From positions 1 to 40,977 of the forward strand of contig JAPHTQ010000062.1 in assembly GCA_026196275.1 (NCBI GenBank): a stretch of 40,977 nucleotides of DNA. Reading direction: 5' to 3'. Positions 31,844 through 40,881 of the stretch are shown here, one piece after another (the first letter of the stretch is position 1; each line of letters opens with the position of its first letter). Origin of the DNA: Gammaproteobacteria bacterium. GTDB taxonomy: Bacteria > Pseudomonadota > Gammaproteobacteria > Thiohalomonadales > Thiohalomonadaceae. The notes under the pieces are model-generated. The model was not told the origin of the DNA. It did no database searches and was given only the letters and a program-made list of their open reading frames with translations. Both the position numbers and the translations under genes were made by a program.

Positions 31844-32932
31844 CTATAGCACGGCCTTGGGAAAGGAACCGAGTATCTTAAACAGCGCCGCCTCTTTTTC
31901 AAGCTCCGCCAGCGCCGTTGCGACATGTGACTCCTGGCAGTGGCCCAGGATTTCGACGAAAAAGACGTAATCCCAGGTCCCCTGGCGGGACGGGCGCGAC
32001 TCGATACGGGTCATGGAGATGCCGTGACGCGCCAGCGGCTTCAGCAACTGGAACAGCGCGCCCGGCTTGTTGCGGGTAGAGAGCAACAGCGCGGTCTTGT
32101 CCTCGCCACTGGAGGGAACCGGCTCACGACCGAGGATCAGGAAACGGGTGGTGTTGTTCGGCTCATCCTCGATATTCGAGGCCAGCAGCGGCAGACCATA
32201 GCGCTCGGCGGCAGACTTGCCGGCGACCGCCGCGGCACCCGGCTCCTCGGCGGCGAGGCGTGCTGCCTCGGCATTACTGCTGACCGCAATGCGCTCGACC
32301 GTCGGCAGATGGGCATCAAGCCACTCGCGGCACTGCGCCAGGGACTGGGCATGGGAGTAGACCTTCTTTATCGCGGTCAGCTCGTTCTCCCGGCTCATCA
32401 GATGATCGTGGATGCGCAACTCCACCTCGCCGCAGATCTTCAGCGGCGTCTTCAGCAGTAGATCCAGAGTGTAGCTCACCATACCCTCAGTGGAGTTCTC
32501 CACTGGCACCACCGCGTAGTCGGCACTGCCCGCCTCCACCTCGCGGAACACCTCATCAAAGGCAGCCAGTGGCTGCGGCCGGACCGAGTGCCCGAAGTGC
32601 TTCAGCACCGCCTCGTGAGAGAAGGTCCCCTCGGGACCAAGAAAGGCGACGGTGGTAGGACGCTCCAGTGCCAGACAGGCGGACATCACCTCACGGAACA
32701 GCCGCGCCATCTCCTCCGCCGGCAACGGCCCCTGGTTGCGCTCCCTGACCCGGCGCAGCACCTGGGCCTCGCGCTCGGGGCGATAGAACACCGCCTCCTC
32801 GCCGGCGGCCAGCTTCACCTCCGCCACCTCCTGCGCCAATGAGGCGCGCTCATTGATCAGGGTCTGGAGCTGCTCGTCAAGCGCATCGATACGTTCGCGT
32901 ATCGCTTTAAGCTGTTCTTCTGTCTGGCTCAT
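31844..32932 (-). CDS. pheA: Bifunctional chorismate mutase / prephenate dehydratase (P-protein)
   Basis: Converts chorismate to prephenate and then phenylpyruvate. 362 residues: AroQ-type chorismate mutase (about 1-90, IRERIDALDEQLQTLINERASLAQEV), prephenate dehydratase (about 94-270, FLGPEGTFSHEA, VVPVENSTEGMV and the catalytic TRFLILGRE region) and a C-terminal ACT domain (about 280-355, GALFQLLKPLARHGISMTRIESRP) for feedback by phenylalanine. hisC starts 25 nt after the stop. Confidence 0.97.
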   Translation of the reverse strand: MSQTEEQLKAIRERIDALDEQLQTLINERASLAQEVAEVKLAAGEEAVFYRPEREAQVLRRVRERNQGPLPAEEMARLFREVMSACLALERPTTVAFLGPEGTFSHEAVLKHFGHSVRPQPLAAFDEVFREVEAGSADYAVVPVENSTEGMVSYTLDLLLKTPLKICGEVELRIHDHLMSRENELTAIKKVYSHAQSLAQCREWLDAHLPTVERIAVSSNAEAARLAAEEPGAAAVAGKSAAERYGLPLLASNIEDEPNNTTRFLILGREPVPSSGEDKTALLLSTRNKPGALFQLLKPLARHGISMTRIESRPSRQGTWDYVFFVEILGHCQESHVATALAELEKEAALFKILGSFPKAVL

Positions 32933-32953
32933 AATTTATTTGACCACAAAATC

Positions 32954-33105
32954 TCACCGCAAAGGCGCCAAGAGTGCAAAGGATTAAGCTGTATAACAAG
33001 TTCAAATACGCCCTTATTAAAGCCTTTTAAAACCTGCATCTGTTCCCACTTACTCGAACCCCATAGCACTGAGTAACCTTTGCGTACTTTGCGCCTTTGC
33101 GGTGA
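32954..33105. repeat. Inverted repeat element 3 (serA-pheA gap)
   Basis: Arms 32954-32982 and 33077-33105 (29 nt each) start with TCACCGCAAAGGCGC and are inverted copies with 25 of 29 bases matching. The 94-bp interior is AT-rich and unrelated to the other elements. The arm near serA begins 8 nt after its stop codon. Confidence 0.8.
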
Positions 33106-33113
33106 ATAATTAT

Positions 33114-34283
33114 TCAGCCGATAGCACGAACCGCCAGTACGCCCTCGATGGAAGCGATCTCGTCAAGCATCGCCTGCGGCGGCTCCTTGTCCACATCCAC
33201 CAGGGTATAGGCCAACTCGCCACGGGATTTGTTCAGCATATCAATAATGTTCAGCCCGGCCTTGGCTAGATCGGAGGAGATCTGTCCCAGCATGTTCGGT
33301 ACGTTGGAGTTGACCACCGCCAGGCGGAAGGCTCCCTCAGAACGCGCCATGACCACCTCTGGAAAGTTCACCGAGTTGACCACATTACCGTTCTCCAGAT
33401 AGTCCTTCACCTGTTCCGCGACCATAATGGCACAGTTTTCCTCCGCCTCGCGGGTAGAGGCGCCCAGGTGCGGCAGGGTGATCACCCGCGGGTGTTTCTT
33501 CAGCAGGTTAGTGGGGAAGTCGCAGACGTAGGCGTAGGCCTTGCCCTCATCCAGTGCCTTGACCATCGCCTCATCATCAACAATGCCGCCACGGGCAAAG
33601 TTGAGCACCACCACATTGTCCTTCATCGTCTTCAAACGCTCGGCATTGATCAGGTGTTTGGTCGACTCCACCAGCGGTACATGGAAGGTGATAAAATCAG
33701 AGTTACTCAACAGCTCATCCACACTGCCCGCCTGCTGGACGCCGGCATCCAGCTGCCAGGCGCCGCGCACGGTAATGCCCGGGTCAAAGCCGATCACCTT
33801 CATCCCCAACGCAATCGCCGTGTTGGCGATGCGCACGCCGATGGCACCGAGGCCAACCACACCGAGAGTGCGGCCCGGCAACTCAAAGCCGCCGTAGTTC
33901 TTCTTGCCCGCCTCGGTCGCCTTGGCGATCTCCTCGTCCGTCCCCTCCAGATTGCGGGCAAAGTCCCACGCCTGGGGGATATTGCGACAGGCCATCAGCA
34001 TACCGGCGATCACCAACTCCTTCACCGCATTGGCGTTGGCGCCGGGGGCGTTAAACACCGCAACACCCCGCTCGCTCATCTTATCGACCGGGATATTATT
34101 CACCCCGGCACCGGCACGCCCCACCGCCTTCAACGAGGCGGGGATCTCCATCTCGTGCATCTTGAACGAGCGCAGCAAAATCCCATCCGGACTGGTGAAC
34201 TCGGAAGCCACCTCATACTTGTGCCGCGGCAGCCGATCCAGTCCCGCAGCCGAGATATTGTTCAACGTCAAAATCTTGTACAT
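33114..34283 (-). CDS. serA: D-3-phosphoglycerate dehydrogenase
   Basis: Entry step of serine synthesis, oxidising 3-phosphoglycerate with NAD. 389 residues from ATG 34283 with AAAGGGG upstream; an in-frame start at 34322 would translate the intergenic repeat and is rejected. NAD-binding GVVGLGAIGVRIA (141-153), catalytic arginine in NFARGGIVDDEA (R231) and histidine in LPHLGAS (H272) are present, followed by an ACT domain (about 318-389). The usual FPTEP segment carrying the catalytic glutamate reads DFPTNLL. Not normally part of the gyrA-serC-pheA series. Confidence 0.93.
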   Translation of the reverse strand: MYKILTLNNISAAGLDRLPRHKYEVASEFTSPDGILLRSFKMHEMEIPASLKAVGRAGAGVNNIPVDKMSERGVAVFNAPGANANAVKELVIAGMLMACRNIPQAWDFARNLEGTDEEIAKATEAGKKNYGGFELPGRTLGVVGLGAIGVRIANTAIALGMKVIGFDPGITVRGAWQLDAGVQQAGSVDELLSNSDFITFHVPLVESTKHLINAERLKTMKDNVVVLNFARGGIVDDEAMVKALDEGKAYAYVCDFPTNLLKKHPRVITLPHLGASTREAEENCAIMVAEQVKDYLENGNVVNSVNFPEVVMARSEGAFRLAVVNSNVPNMLGQISSDLAKAGLNIIDMLNKSRGELAYTLVDVDKEPPQAMLDEIASIEGVLAVRAIG

Positions 34284-34300
34284 ATTATTAAACCCCTTTA

Positions 34301-34433
34301 AACGCAAAGACCGCAAAGACACAGAGGTCGCAAAGAATTCATTTTAAAAGCGACACAGACATGCCCTCGTTTACGACTCATCATCAGGCCTTAATCAACT
34401 TTGCGTTCTTTGCGTCTTTGCGCCCTTTGCGTT
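34301..34433. repeat. Inverted repeat element 4 (serC-serA gap)
   Basis: Arms 34301-34335 and 34399-34433 each carry three or four CGCAAAG units, inverted to one another; the left arm also includes a CACAGAGG unit, linking the two sub-types of the family. The arm near serC begins 9 nt after its stop; the other ends 17 nt before the serA start. Interior 63 bp. Confidence 0.8.
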
Positions 34434-34442
34434 AAATGTTTT

Positions 34443-35531
34443 TCAGCCGTTGCGTTTTTCGAAGTCGGCCATGAAGCTGACCAGCGCATCGACGCCCTCT
34501 TCCGGCATGGCGTTGTAGATGGAGGCGCGCATGCCGCCGACGGAGCGGTGACCCTTGAGGGTGACCAGATCCGCCTCTTTCGCCTCGTCGAGAAAGAGAG
34601 CGTCCAGTTCAGGATTGGCCAGAGTGAACGGCACATTCATCCAGGAGCGGCAATCCGGGGCTACCGGGTTGGCGTAAAAACCGGAGCCATCAATAGCCGC
34701 GTAAAGCTTGTCAGCCTTGCGCTTATTAGTCTCGGCCATCTTATCCAGACCGCCGCCCTGCTTGAGCCACTCAAACACGAGTCCAGCCAGGTACCAGCTG
34801 TAGGTTGGCGGGGTGTTGTACATCGAATCGTTTTTGGCGTGGATTTCGTAGTTGAACATCGTCGGGGTGTGCTCAACAACCTCCCCGATCAGATCCTCGC
34901 GCACGATGACCACGGTCAGTCCGGCAGGACCGATATTCTTTTGCGCCCCGGCATAGATAACGCCGTATTTGCTGACATCAATCGGGCGACTGAGGATGGT
35001 GGAGGACATGTCGGCCACCAGCGGGATGCCGTTGGTCTCCGGCACATAGGTAAACTCCACCCCTTCGATGGTTTCATTCGGGGTGTAGTGGACGTAGGCG
35101 GCATCGGCGGAGAGCTTCAGATCGCCCTGCGCCGGAGCGAAGGTGAACTTGCCACTGTCGGCAGAGGCGTCAAAAGCGACATTGACGTTGCAGTAACGTC
35201 TGGCCTCGGCGATCGCCTTCTTGCCCCATGAACCGGTGACGATGTAATCGGCTTTGTCCTTGCCGCGCAGCAGGTTCATCGGCACCATGGCAAATTGACT
35301 GGAGGCGCCACCCTGCAGGAACAGCACCTTGTAGTTGGCGGGAATATTCATCACCTCGCGCAGGTCGGCCTCGGCCTTCTCCGCAATGGACATATAATCC
35401 TTGCCGCGGTGGCTCATCTCCATCACCGACATACCGCTGCCGTTCCACTCCAGCAACTCCTGCTGGGCCTGCTCGATCACCGCCTGCGGCAACATTGCCG
35501 GACCGGCGCTGAAATTGAATACACGTGCCAT
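34443..35531 (-). CDS. serC: Phosphoserine aminotransferase
   Basis: Second step of serine synthesis and also used in pyridoxal phosphate synthesis. 362 residues, as in E. coli. [40 protein letters not shown], the PLP lysine K198 in [14 protein letters not shown] and the C-terminal [17 protein letters not shown] are all intact. Lies between gyrA and serA, with repeat elements in both gaps. Confidence 0.97.
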   Translation of the reverse strand: MARVFNFSAGPAMLPQAVIEQAQQELLEWNGSGMSVMEMSHRGKDYMSIAEKAEADLREVMNIPANYKVLFLQGGASSQFAMVPMNLLRGKDKADYIVTGSWGKKAIAEARRYCNVNVAFDASADSGKFTFAPAQGDLKLSADAAYVHYTPNETIEGVEFTYVPETNGIPLVADMSSTILSRPIDVSKYGVIYAGAQKNIGPAGLTVVIVREDLIGEVVEHTPTMFNYEIHAKNDSMYNTPPTYSWYLAGLVFEWLKQGGGLDKMAETNKRKADKLYAAIDGSGFYANPVAPDCRSWMNVPFTLANPELDALFLDEAKEADLVTLKGHRSVGGMRASIYNAMPEEGVDALVSFMADFEKRNG

Positions 35532-35592
35532 CTACATCTTCCTTCTCAGTTCGTTAAGAGAAAACCGTTTGTCTGTTCGACGAAGAATAAAC

Positions 35593-35764
35593 TCACCGCA
35601 GAGGCGCGAAGGTGCAAAGAACTTCCACCACAAGAATTTCACGATATGCCGGACTCTGTTCATATACTAAATCTGTGCACAATACCTTACTCGTACGGCA
35701 AAACTTAGCGCCTCTGCGGTAAGACAGCTTTTTACTCAGTGCCCTCTGTGTTCTCTGTGGCAGT
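35593..35764. repeat. Repeat element 5 (gyrA end to serC)
   Basis: ACCGCAGAGGCGCGAAG (35595-35611, within the longer arm 35593-35619) is inverted at 35704-35720 with 16 of 17 matching. A further arm of CACAGAG type (35735-35760) overlaps the end of gyrA, so the element begins inside the coding region. Confidence 0.7.
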
Positions 35765-38305
35765 CAATTCTTCGTCATCGTCGGACTCGGCGATGCGCTC
35801 CATGCCGATCAGCTTCTCGCCCTTGGTGAGGTTGATCAGCTTCACGCCCTGGGTATTGCGACCCATGCTGGAGACCTCATCGACGCGGGTGCGTACCAGG
35901 GTACCGCCGTTGGTGATCAGCATGATCTCATCCTCCTCGCTAACCAGCACTGCACCGACCACCGGACCGTTGCGCTCGCTCGACTGGATGGCGATAACGC
36001 CCTGCCCACCGCGACCATAGATCGGATAGTCATCAATCGGCGTACGTTTGCCGTAACCATTCTGGGTAGCGGTCAGCACCGCTGTCCCCTCCTCAGCCAC
36101 GATAAGGGAGATCACCGACTGGCCTTCAGCCAGACGGATACCACGCACGCCGCGGGAGACACGCCCCATGGAGCGAACATTTTCCTCCTTGAAGCGAATC
36201 ACCTTGCCGGCGCTGGAGAAGAGCATGATGTCGCGCTGGCCGTCGGTCAGCGCCACACCCACCAGCTGGTCATCCTCGAGCAGATCGACGGCGATAATGC
36301 CGCTGGCACGGCGACGCGAATAGTCGACCAACGGCGTTTTCTTCACCGTACCGTTGGCAGTGGCCATGAAGACGTACTGACCCTCTGCAAACTCGCGCAC
36401 CGGCAGGATGGCATTGATGCGTTCGCCCTCCTCCAGCGGCAACAGATTGACGATGGGCTTGCCGCGTGAGGCACGCCCCGCCTGCGGCAACTCGTAAACC
36501 TTGAGCCAGTAGACCCGACCACGGCTGGAGAAGCAGAGGATGGTGTCGTGGGTATTGGCCACGAACATCTTGTCGATGAAATCCTCATCCTTGGTGGCGG
36601 TGGCGGACTTGCCGCGGCCGCCGCGCTTCTGCGCCCGGTAGTCGGTCAGCGGCTGGGCCTTGGCGTAGCCCTCGTGGGAGAGGGTCACCACCACATCCTC
36701 CTCGCTGATCAGATCCTCCAGCGTCAGGTCCAGCTTGGTGGAGAGGATCTCGGTGCGGCGCTCATCGCCATACTGCTCTCGGATCGTCTCCAGTTCCTCA
36801 CGGATCACCTGCATCAGCCGCTCATGACTGCCCAGGATATCCAGCAGATCGGCAATGGCCCCCAGCAGTTCACGGTATTCATTGATGATTTTGTCCTGTT
36901 CCAGACCGGTCAGGCGATGCAGACGCAATTCCAGGATCGCCTGCGCCTGGGCCTCGGAGAGCCGGTACAGTCCTTCGACCAGACCGAACTCCTTGCTCAG
37001 ACCGTCAGGCCGGGAGGCCTCGGCACCGGCCCGCTCCAACATCTCGATAACCACCCCCGGCGCCCAGGTGTTGGCCAGCAGGGCAGCCTTGGCCTCAGCC
37101 GGGTTGGGTGCGGCCTTGATCAGCTCGATAATGGGATCGATGTTGGCCAGTGCCACGGCCAGACCTTCCAGTACATGGGCCCGTTCACGCGCCTTGCGCA
37201 GTTCGAAAACGGTGCGACGGGTAACCACCTCGCGGCGGTGGCGGATAAAGGCCTCAAGCATCTGCTTGAGATTGAGCAGCTTGGGCTGACCATCGAGCAG
37301 CGCCACCATGTTGATGCCGAACACGCTCTGCATCTGGGTCTGCTTGTAGAGGTTGTTGAGCAGCACCTCTGGCACCTCGCCACGCTTGAGCTCGATCACC
37401 ATGCGCATGCCGTCCTTGTCAGACTCGTCGCGCAGCTCGGAGATCCCCTCGATCTTTTTCTCCTTGACCAGCTCGGCGATCTTCTCCAGCAGGCGCGCCT
37501 TGTTCACCTGATAGGGCAACTCGGTAACCACGATACGCTGGCGCCCGGAGTCCATCTCCTCCATCTCGATGCGGGCACGCACATAGATGCGGCCGCGACC
37601 GGTATGATAGGCCTCGTGGATGCCGCTGGCGCCATTGATAATGCCGGCGGTGGGAAAGTCGGGGCCGGGAATATGTTGCATCAACCCGACGATATCGATG
37701 GCCGGGTTTTCGATCAGCGCCAGACAGGCGTTGGTTATCTCGGTGAGGTTGTGCGGCGGGATATTGGTGGCCATGCCCACCGCGATACCGGCGGAACCGT
37801 TGATCAGCAGGTTGGGCAGACGGGCTGGCAGGACCTCCGGCTCGGACTCCGACTCATCATAGTTGGGGATAAAGTCGACCGTCTCCTTTTCGATATCCGC
37901 CAGCAGCTCGTGGGCAATTTTGGCCATGCGCACCTCGGTGTATCGCATGGCGGCTGCGGAGTCGCCGTCGATGGAGCCGAAGTTGCCCTGACCGTCGACC
38001 AGCATGTAGCGCAGGGAGAAGGGCTGGGCCATGCGCACGATGGTGTCGTAGACCGCGGAATCGCCGTGGGGGTGATACTTACCGATCACATCACCGACCA
38101 CACGGGCCGATTTTTTATAGGGCTTGTTCCACTCATTGCCCAGCTCGCGCATGGCGTAGAGGACACGGCGGTGGACCGGTTTGAGGCCGTCCCGCACATC
38201 CGGCAGGGCCCGGCCGACGATCACGCTCATGGCGTAATCCAGGTAGGACTGCTTCATCTCCTCCTCGATGTTGATCGGGAGGACCTCTTTGGCAAAATCG
38301 GTCAT
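35732..38305 (-). CDS. gyrA: DNA gyrase subunit A
   Basis: Cleaves and rejoins DNA in negative supercoiling with GyrB. 857 residues. The quinolone region keeps S83 and D87 in [17 protein letters not shown], and the active tyrosine is Y122 (MRYTEVRM), all in E. coli numbering. The coiled-coil gate and six-bladed C-terminal domain follow, with the GyrA box QKRGGRGK. An acidic tail (AESDDDEEL) is followed by a nine-residue end ATENTEGTE encoded by an intergenic repeat arm. mtnA lies upstream, as in Pseudomonas. Confidence 0.98.
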   Translation of the reverse strand: MTDFAKEVLPINIEEEMKQSYLDYAMSVIVGRALPDVRDGLKPVHRRVLYAMRELGNEWNKPYKKSARVVGDVIGKYHPHGDSAVYDTIVRMAQPFSLRYMLVDGQGNFGSIDGDSAAAMRYTEVRMAKIAHELLADIEKETVDFIPNYDESESEPEVLPARLPNLLINGSAGIAVGMATNIPPHNLTEITNACLALIENPAIDIVGLMQHIPGPDFPTAGIINGASGIHEAYHTGRGRIYVRARIEMEEMDSGRQRIVVTELPYQVNKARLLEKIAELVKEKKIEGISELRDESDKDGMRMVIELKRGEVPEVLLNNLYKQTQMQSVFGINMVALLDGQPKLLNLKQMLEAFIRHRREVVTRRTVFELRKARERAHVLEGLAVALANIDPIIELIKAAPNPAEAKAALLANTWAPGVVIEMLERAGAEASRPDGLSKEFGLVEGLYRLSEAQAQAILELRLHRLTGLEQDKIINEYRELLGAIADLLDILGSHERLMQVIREELETIREQYGDERRTEILSTKLDLTLEDLISEEDVVVTLSHEGYAKAQPLTDYRAQKRGGRGKSATATKDEDFIDKMFVANTHDTILCFSSRGRVYWLKVYELPQAGRASRGKPIVNLLPLEEGERINAILPVREFAEGQYVFMATANGTVKKTPLVDYSRRRASGIIAVDLLEDDQLVGVALTDGQRDIMLFSSAGKVIRFKEENVRSMGRVSRGVRGIRLAEGQSVISLIVAEEGTAVLTATQNGYGKRTPIDDYPIYGRGGQGVIAIQSSERNGPVVGAVLVSEEDEIMLITNGGTLVRTRVDEVSSMGRNTQGVKLINLTKGEKLIGMERIAESDDDEELTATENTEGTE

Positions 38306-38370
38306 TGGAGAGCGTTATCCTTGTCTTGGCCTCTGGCTTTCTGATTATCCAAACGCAGAAAATAAGCCTG

Positions 38371-38376
38371 AGTATA
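38371..38376 (-). promoter_or_regulatory. gyrA -10 candidate
   Basis: TATACT on the minus strand about 66 nt upstream of the gyrA ATG, downstream of the mtnA terminator. The -35 region (TGCAGT at 17 nt) is poor. gyrA promoters in other bacteria are relaxation-sensitive through GC-rich discriminators; not demonstrable here. Confidence 0.35.
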
Positions 38377-38405
38377 CCATACCCGCCCCAACCACTGCAT
38401 CTGCC

Positions 38406-38431
38406 AAAAATGCGCTGAGAAGCCCTCAGCG
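38406..38431 (-). terminator. Terminator after mtnA
   Basis: Minus strand: CGCTGAG (38431-38425), loop GGCTT, CTCAGCG (38419-38413), then CA and five T (38410-38406). A perfect 7-bp stem plus U-run separates mtnA from gyrA transcription. A near-palindrome CCTCTGAGAGG (38434-38444) lies just before it. Confidence 0.75.
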
Positions 38432-38461
38432 GGCCTCTGAGAGGGTTTTACCTGATTCCGA

Positions 38462-39520
38462 TCAGGATTTTTCCATCATCTGCGCCATCTTCTCAGCAGT
38501 CGGATTCAAAACCACCCCCTTTTCGGTAACAATCGCATCGACCAGCTCTGCCGGGGTGACATCGAAGGCCGGATTCCACGCCTCGGCCCCCTCCGCCGCC
38601 ACCCGTTGAGCGCCCAGGGAGAGCACCTCCTCGGCACCCCGCTGCTCGATGGGGATGAGATCGCCACTGGCCAGCGACATATCCACGGTGGAGGTCGGCG
38701 CCACCACCATCACCTTCACCCCGTGGTATTTGGCCGCCACTGCCGCACTGTAGGTGCCGATCTTGTTGGCCACATCGCCGTTGGCGCTGATGCGATCGGA
38801 ACCGACGATAACCCATTTGACCCGTCCCTGCTGCATCAGCGCCGCTGCGGCACCATCGGCCAGCAGGGTTACCGGAATCCCATCCTTGACCAGTTCCCAG
38901 GCGGTCAGCCGTGCGCCCTGCAGCCAGGGGCGGGTCTCGTCGGCATAGACCCGGCTGATGCGCTGTTGCGCAAAGGCGCTGCGGATCACCCCGAGCGCCG
39001 TACCGTAGCCGCCGGTGGCCAGCGAACCCGTGTTGCAGTGGGTGAGCACCCCGTAGCCTGCTTCCGTAATAAGGGCGGCGCCCAACTCGCCCATGCGGCG
39101 GTTGGCAGCAATATCCTCCTCGTGGATCGCCCGCGCCTCGGCCAGCATCACCGCCAGCGGGTCCTGGGTCTCTTCCGGCAGATTGAACAGCACTTTGCCC
39201 ATACGCTTCAGTGCCCAGGCCAGGTTCACCGCCGTGGGCCGGGCATCGGCCAGGTAGGCAAGGTCCTGCTCCAGCTTCGCCGCCATGTCACTACCACCCT
39301 CGGCAATGCGTTGCTTCAGCGCCAGCACCACGCCGTAGGCGGCAGTAATGCCGATGGCCGGCGCCCCGCGCACCACCATCTTGCGAATGGCATCGGCCAC
39401 CGCGCGCGGCTCCTCATATTCGAGATAGAGCTCCTGCTGAGGCAGCAGACGCTGATCCAGCAACTTGAGTTTGCCCTCCTCCCAAAGGATGGCGCGAATC
39501 GTGTCAAAGGCGGTGCTCAT
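38462..39520 (-). CDS. mtnA: S-methyl-5-thioribose-1-phosphate isomerase
   Basis: Methionine-salvage enzyme turning methylthioribose 1-phosphate into the ribulose form. 352 residues from ATG 39520; a reading from 39664 adds 48 non-conserved residues and is rejected. [13 protein letters not shown] (51-63), the catalytic cysteine in [12 protein letters not shown] (C162) and aspartate in [18 protein letters not shown] (D242) separate it from eIF2B subunits. Divergent from the porin and ended by its own terminator. No other methionine-salvage gene is nearby. Confidence 0.95.
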   Translation of the reverse strand: MSTAFDTIRAILWEEGKLKLLDQRLLPQQELYLEYEEPRAVADAIRKMVVRGAPAIGITAAYGVVLALKQRIAEGGSDMAAKLEQDLAYLADARPTAVNLAWALKRMGKVLFNLPEETQDPLAVMLAEARAIHEEDIAANRRMGELGAALITEAGYGVLTHCNTGSLATGGYGTALGVIRSAFAQQRISRVYADETRPWLQGARLTAWELVKDGIPVTLLADGAAAALMQQGRVKWVIVGSDRISANGDVANKIGTYSAAVAAKYHGVKVMVVAPTSTVDMSLASGDLIPIEQRGAEEVLSLGAQRVAAEGAEAWNPAFDVTPAELVDAIVTEKGVVLNPTAEKMAQMMEKS

Positions 39521-39783
39521 GGCGGTACTGTCCTGTTTCCAGACATTAAAAGAAGAGCGCAGCAGTCTACCGCAAGCCCTCCCCTTCAGCCACAGCGGAT
39601 GGCCGGGGCGTCCACCTGGTAACCGAATCAGAGGGTTCTCATAAACAGTCACCCCGGCGCTCACCGCTACCCCGCAACAAAACCTTCACTGAACCGTAAC
39701 TCTTAAGCCATAGCGTTGTAACACAGCGTTGAGAGACTGCACCCGCTTTTTGGATATCCGCAAAAACCATTCAGGAGTAAACA
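39521..39783. promoter_or_regulatory. mtnA/porin divergent region
   Basis: The 263-bp non-coding gap serves both promoters. AGCGTTG is repeated directly at 39712-39718 and 39725-39731, spaced 13 bp, about 55 bp upstream of the porin ATG; this could be a regulator site but is short enough to be chance. No convincing -35/-10 pair found. Confidence 0.3.
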
Positions 39784-40779
39784 ATGCAACACAAAAAAGT
39801 ATTGATTGCTGCAGCAATCACCACCGCTCTGGCCGCTTCCGCCAACGTCGCCGCCGAGACTACCGTATATGGCAAGATCCACACCTCCGTCGCCTCGGTC
39901 AGCCAGGATGACGGCACCACCGACACCAGCTCCACCGAGATCAAGAGCAACGCCTCGCGCATCGGTGTCAAGGCCAGCAAGGCACTGGAGAACGGTATGA
40001 CCATCAAGGGTCAGGCCGAATTCCAGATCGACTACGTCGGTGACAAGACCGAATCCTCCGAGTCAAAATATATCAGTACCCGTAATACCTATGTCGGTCT
40101 CAAGGGCGGCTTCGGTGAAGTGCGTGTCGGTCGCCACGACACCCCGCACAAGATGTCCACCGGCAAACTGGACCCGTTCGGTGATACCTATGCCGACTAC
40201 AACAGCATCATTACCCGCGACTCTCGCGAGAGCAACAACATTACCTATCTGAACAACTTCGGTGCGGTCGGCTTTGCTGTTGCCTATGGGGCCGGAGATG
40301 ACGATGTTGAAGATGAAAACAACAAAGATATCGTCAGCGCGATGATCAACTATAGCGCGGGTGATCTCTATCTCTCCGCTGCCGTCGAGACCATCTCTGA
40401 CGATGTGGATACGACTAAAACCGATGAGCTGGAGACCGCCACCAAGTTCGGTGCCGGCTATACCGTTGGTCCGGCCACCCTGGGTCTGGTCTACGAGACC
40501 CTCGCCTACGAGACCTCTGATGACATCAGCGAGATCTACGCCAGCCTGAAATTCAAGGCCAGCAAGGCGGTTACCATTAAGGCTGCCTACGGCGAGCGTA
40601 ACGACGATGACTCTGCCACCGACGATGCGACCATGATGGCGATCGGCGTCGACTACAAGATGGACAAGAAGGCAAGTGTCTACGCACTCTATGCCGATGG
40701 CGATGACAAGGGCCTGGAGAAGGGCGGCCTCACGGGTGATGCAAGCGCCGTGAGCCTCGGTCTGGTCTACAAGTTCTAA
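39784..40779 (+). CDS. Gram-negative outer-membrane porin
   Basis: 331-residue trimeric-porin-type beta-barrel precursor. Signal peptide LIAAAITTALAASANVAA with likely cleavage after A24 gives a mature start ETTVYGKIHTSV. Alternating hydrophobic strands run throughout, including NTYVGLKGGFGEVRVGRHDTP typical of the Neisseria/Burkholderia-type general porin family, and it ends in VSLGLVYKF with the C-terminal phenylalanine needed by the BAM machinery. It is rich in Asp, Glu and Thr in predicted loops. ATG has AGGAG 6 nt upstream. Followed by a strong terminator. Substrate selectivity unknown. Confidence 0.93.
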   Translation: MQHKKVLIAAAITTALAASANVAAETTVYGKIHTSVASVSQDDGTTDTSSTEIKSNASRIGVKASKALENGMTIKGQAEFQIDYVGDKTESSESKYISTRNTYVGLKGGFGEVRVGRHDTPHKMSTGKLDPFGDTYADYNSIITRDSRESNNITYLNNFGAVGFAVAYGAGDDDVEDENNKDIVSAMINYSAGDLYLSAAVETISDDVDTTKTDELETATKFGAGYTVGPATLGLVYETLAYETSDDISEIYASLKFKASKAVTIKAAYGERNDDDSATDDATMMAIGVDYKMDKKASVYALYADGDDKGLEKGGLTGDASAVSLGLVYKF

Positions 40780-40856
40780 GGGATTAGCACTCAAGGAACG
40801 CTTTCGGCAGGGATGCCACCCCCTCATCGAATGACGGTGACTCCTAGTGGGATTTC

Positions 40857-40881
40857 AAGGGCGCACGATGCGCCCTTTTTT
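40857..40881 (+). terminator. Porin terminator
   Basis: AAGGGCGCA (40857-40865), loop CGA, TGCGCCC (40869-40875), then six T (40876-40881). A 7-bp GC stem extended by A-T pairs; the IS right end begins within its T-run. Confidence 0.9.

Noticed and set aside
34284-34322. N-terminal extension of SerA (13 residues)
   Set aside because: The extra residues are translated from the CGCAAAG repeat arm, while ATG 34283 has AAAGGGG and begins the conserved MYKILTLNN.
27071-35764. CRISPR array from the repeated CGCAAAG units
   Set aside because: Units are 8-9 nt, contiguous within arms, inverted in pairs and dispersed between genes; there are no regular spacers or cas genes.
36548-38344. 598-codon open frame antisense to gyrA
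   Set aside because: Shadow of a GC-rich conserved gene; composition is His/Gln/Leu-rich without domains, and gyrA on the other strand is unmistakable. The same applies to long frames opposite aroA/tyrA (27800-29506), clpA (15185-16444), rpsA (25036-26271) and icd (17623-18708).
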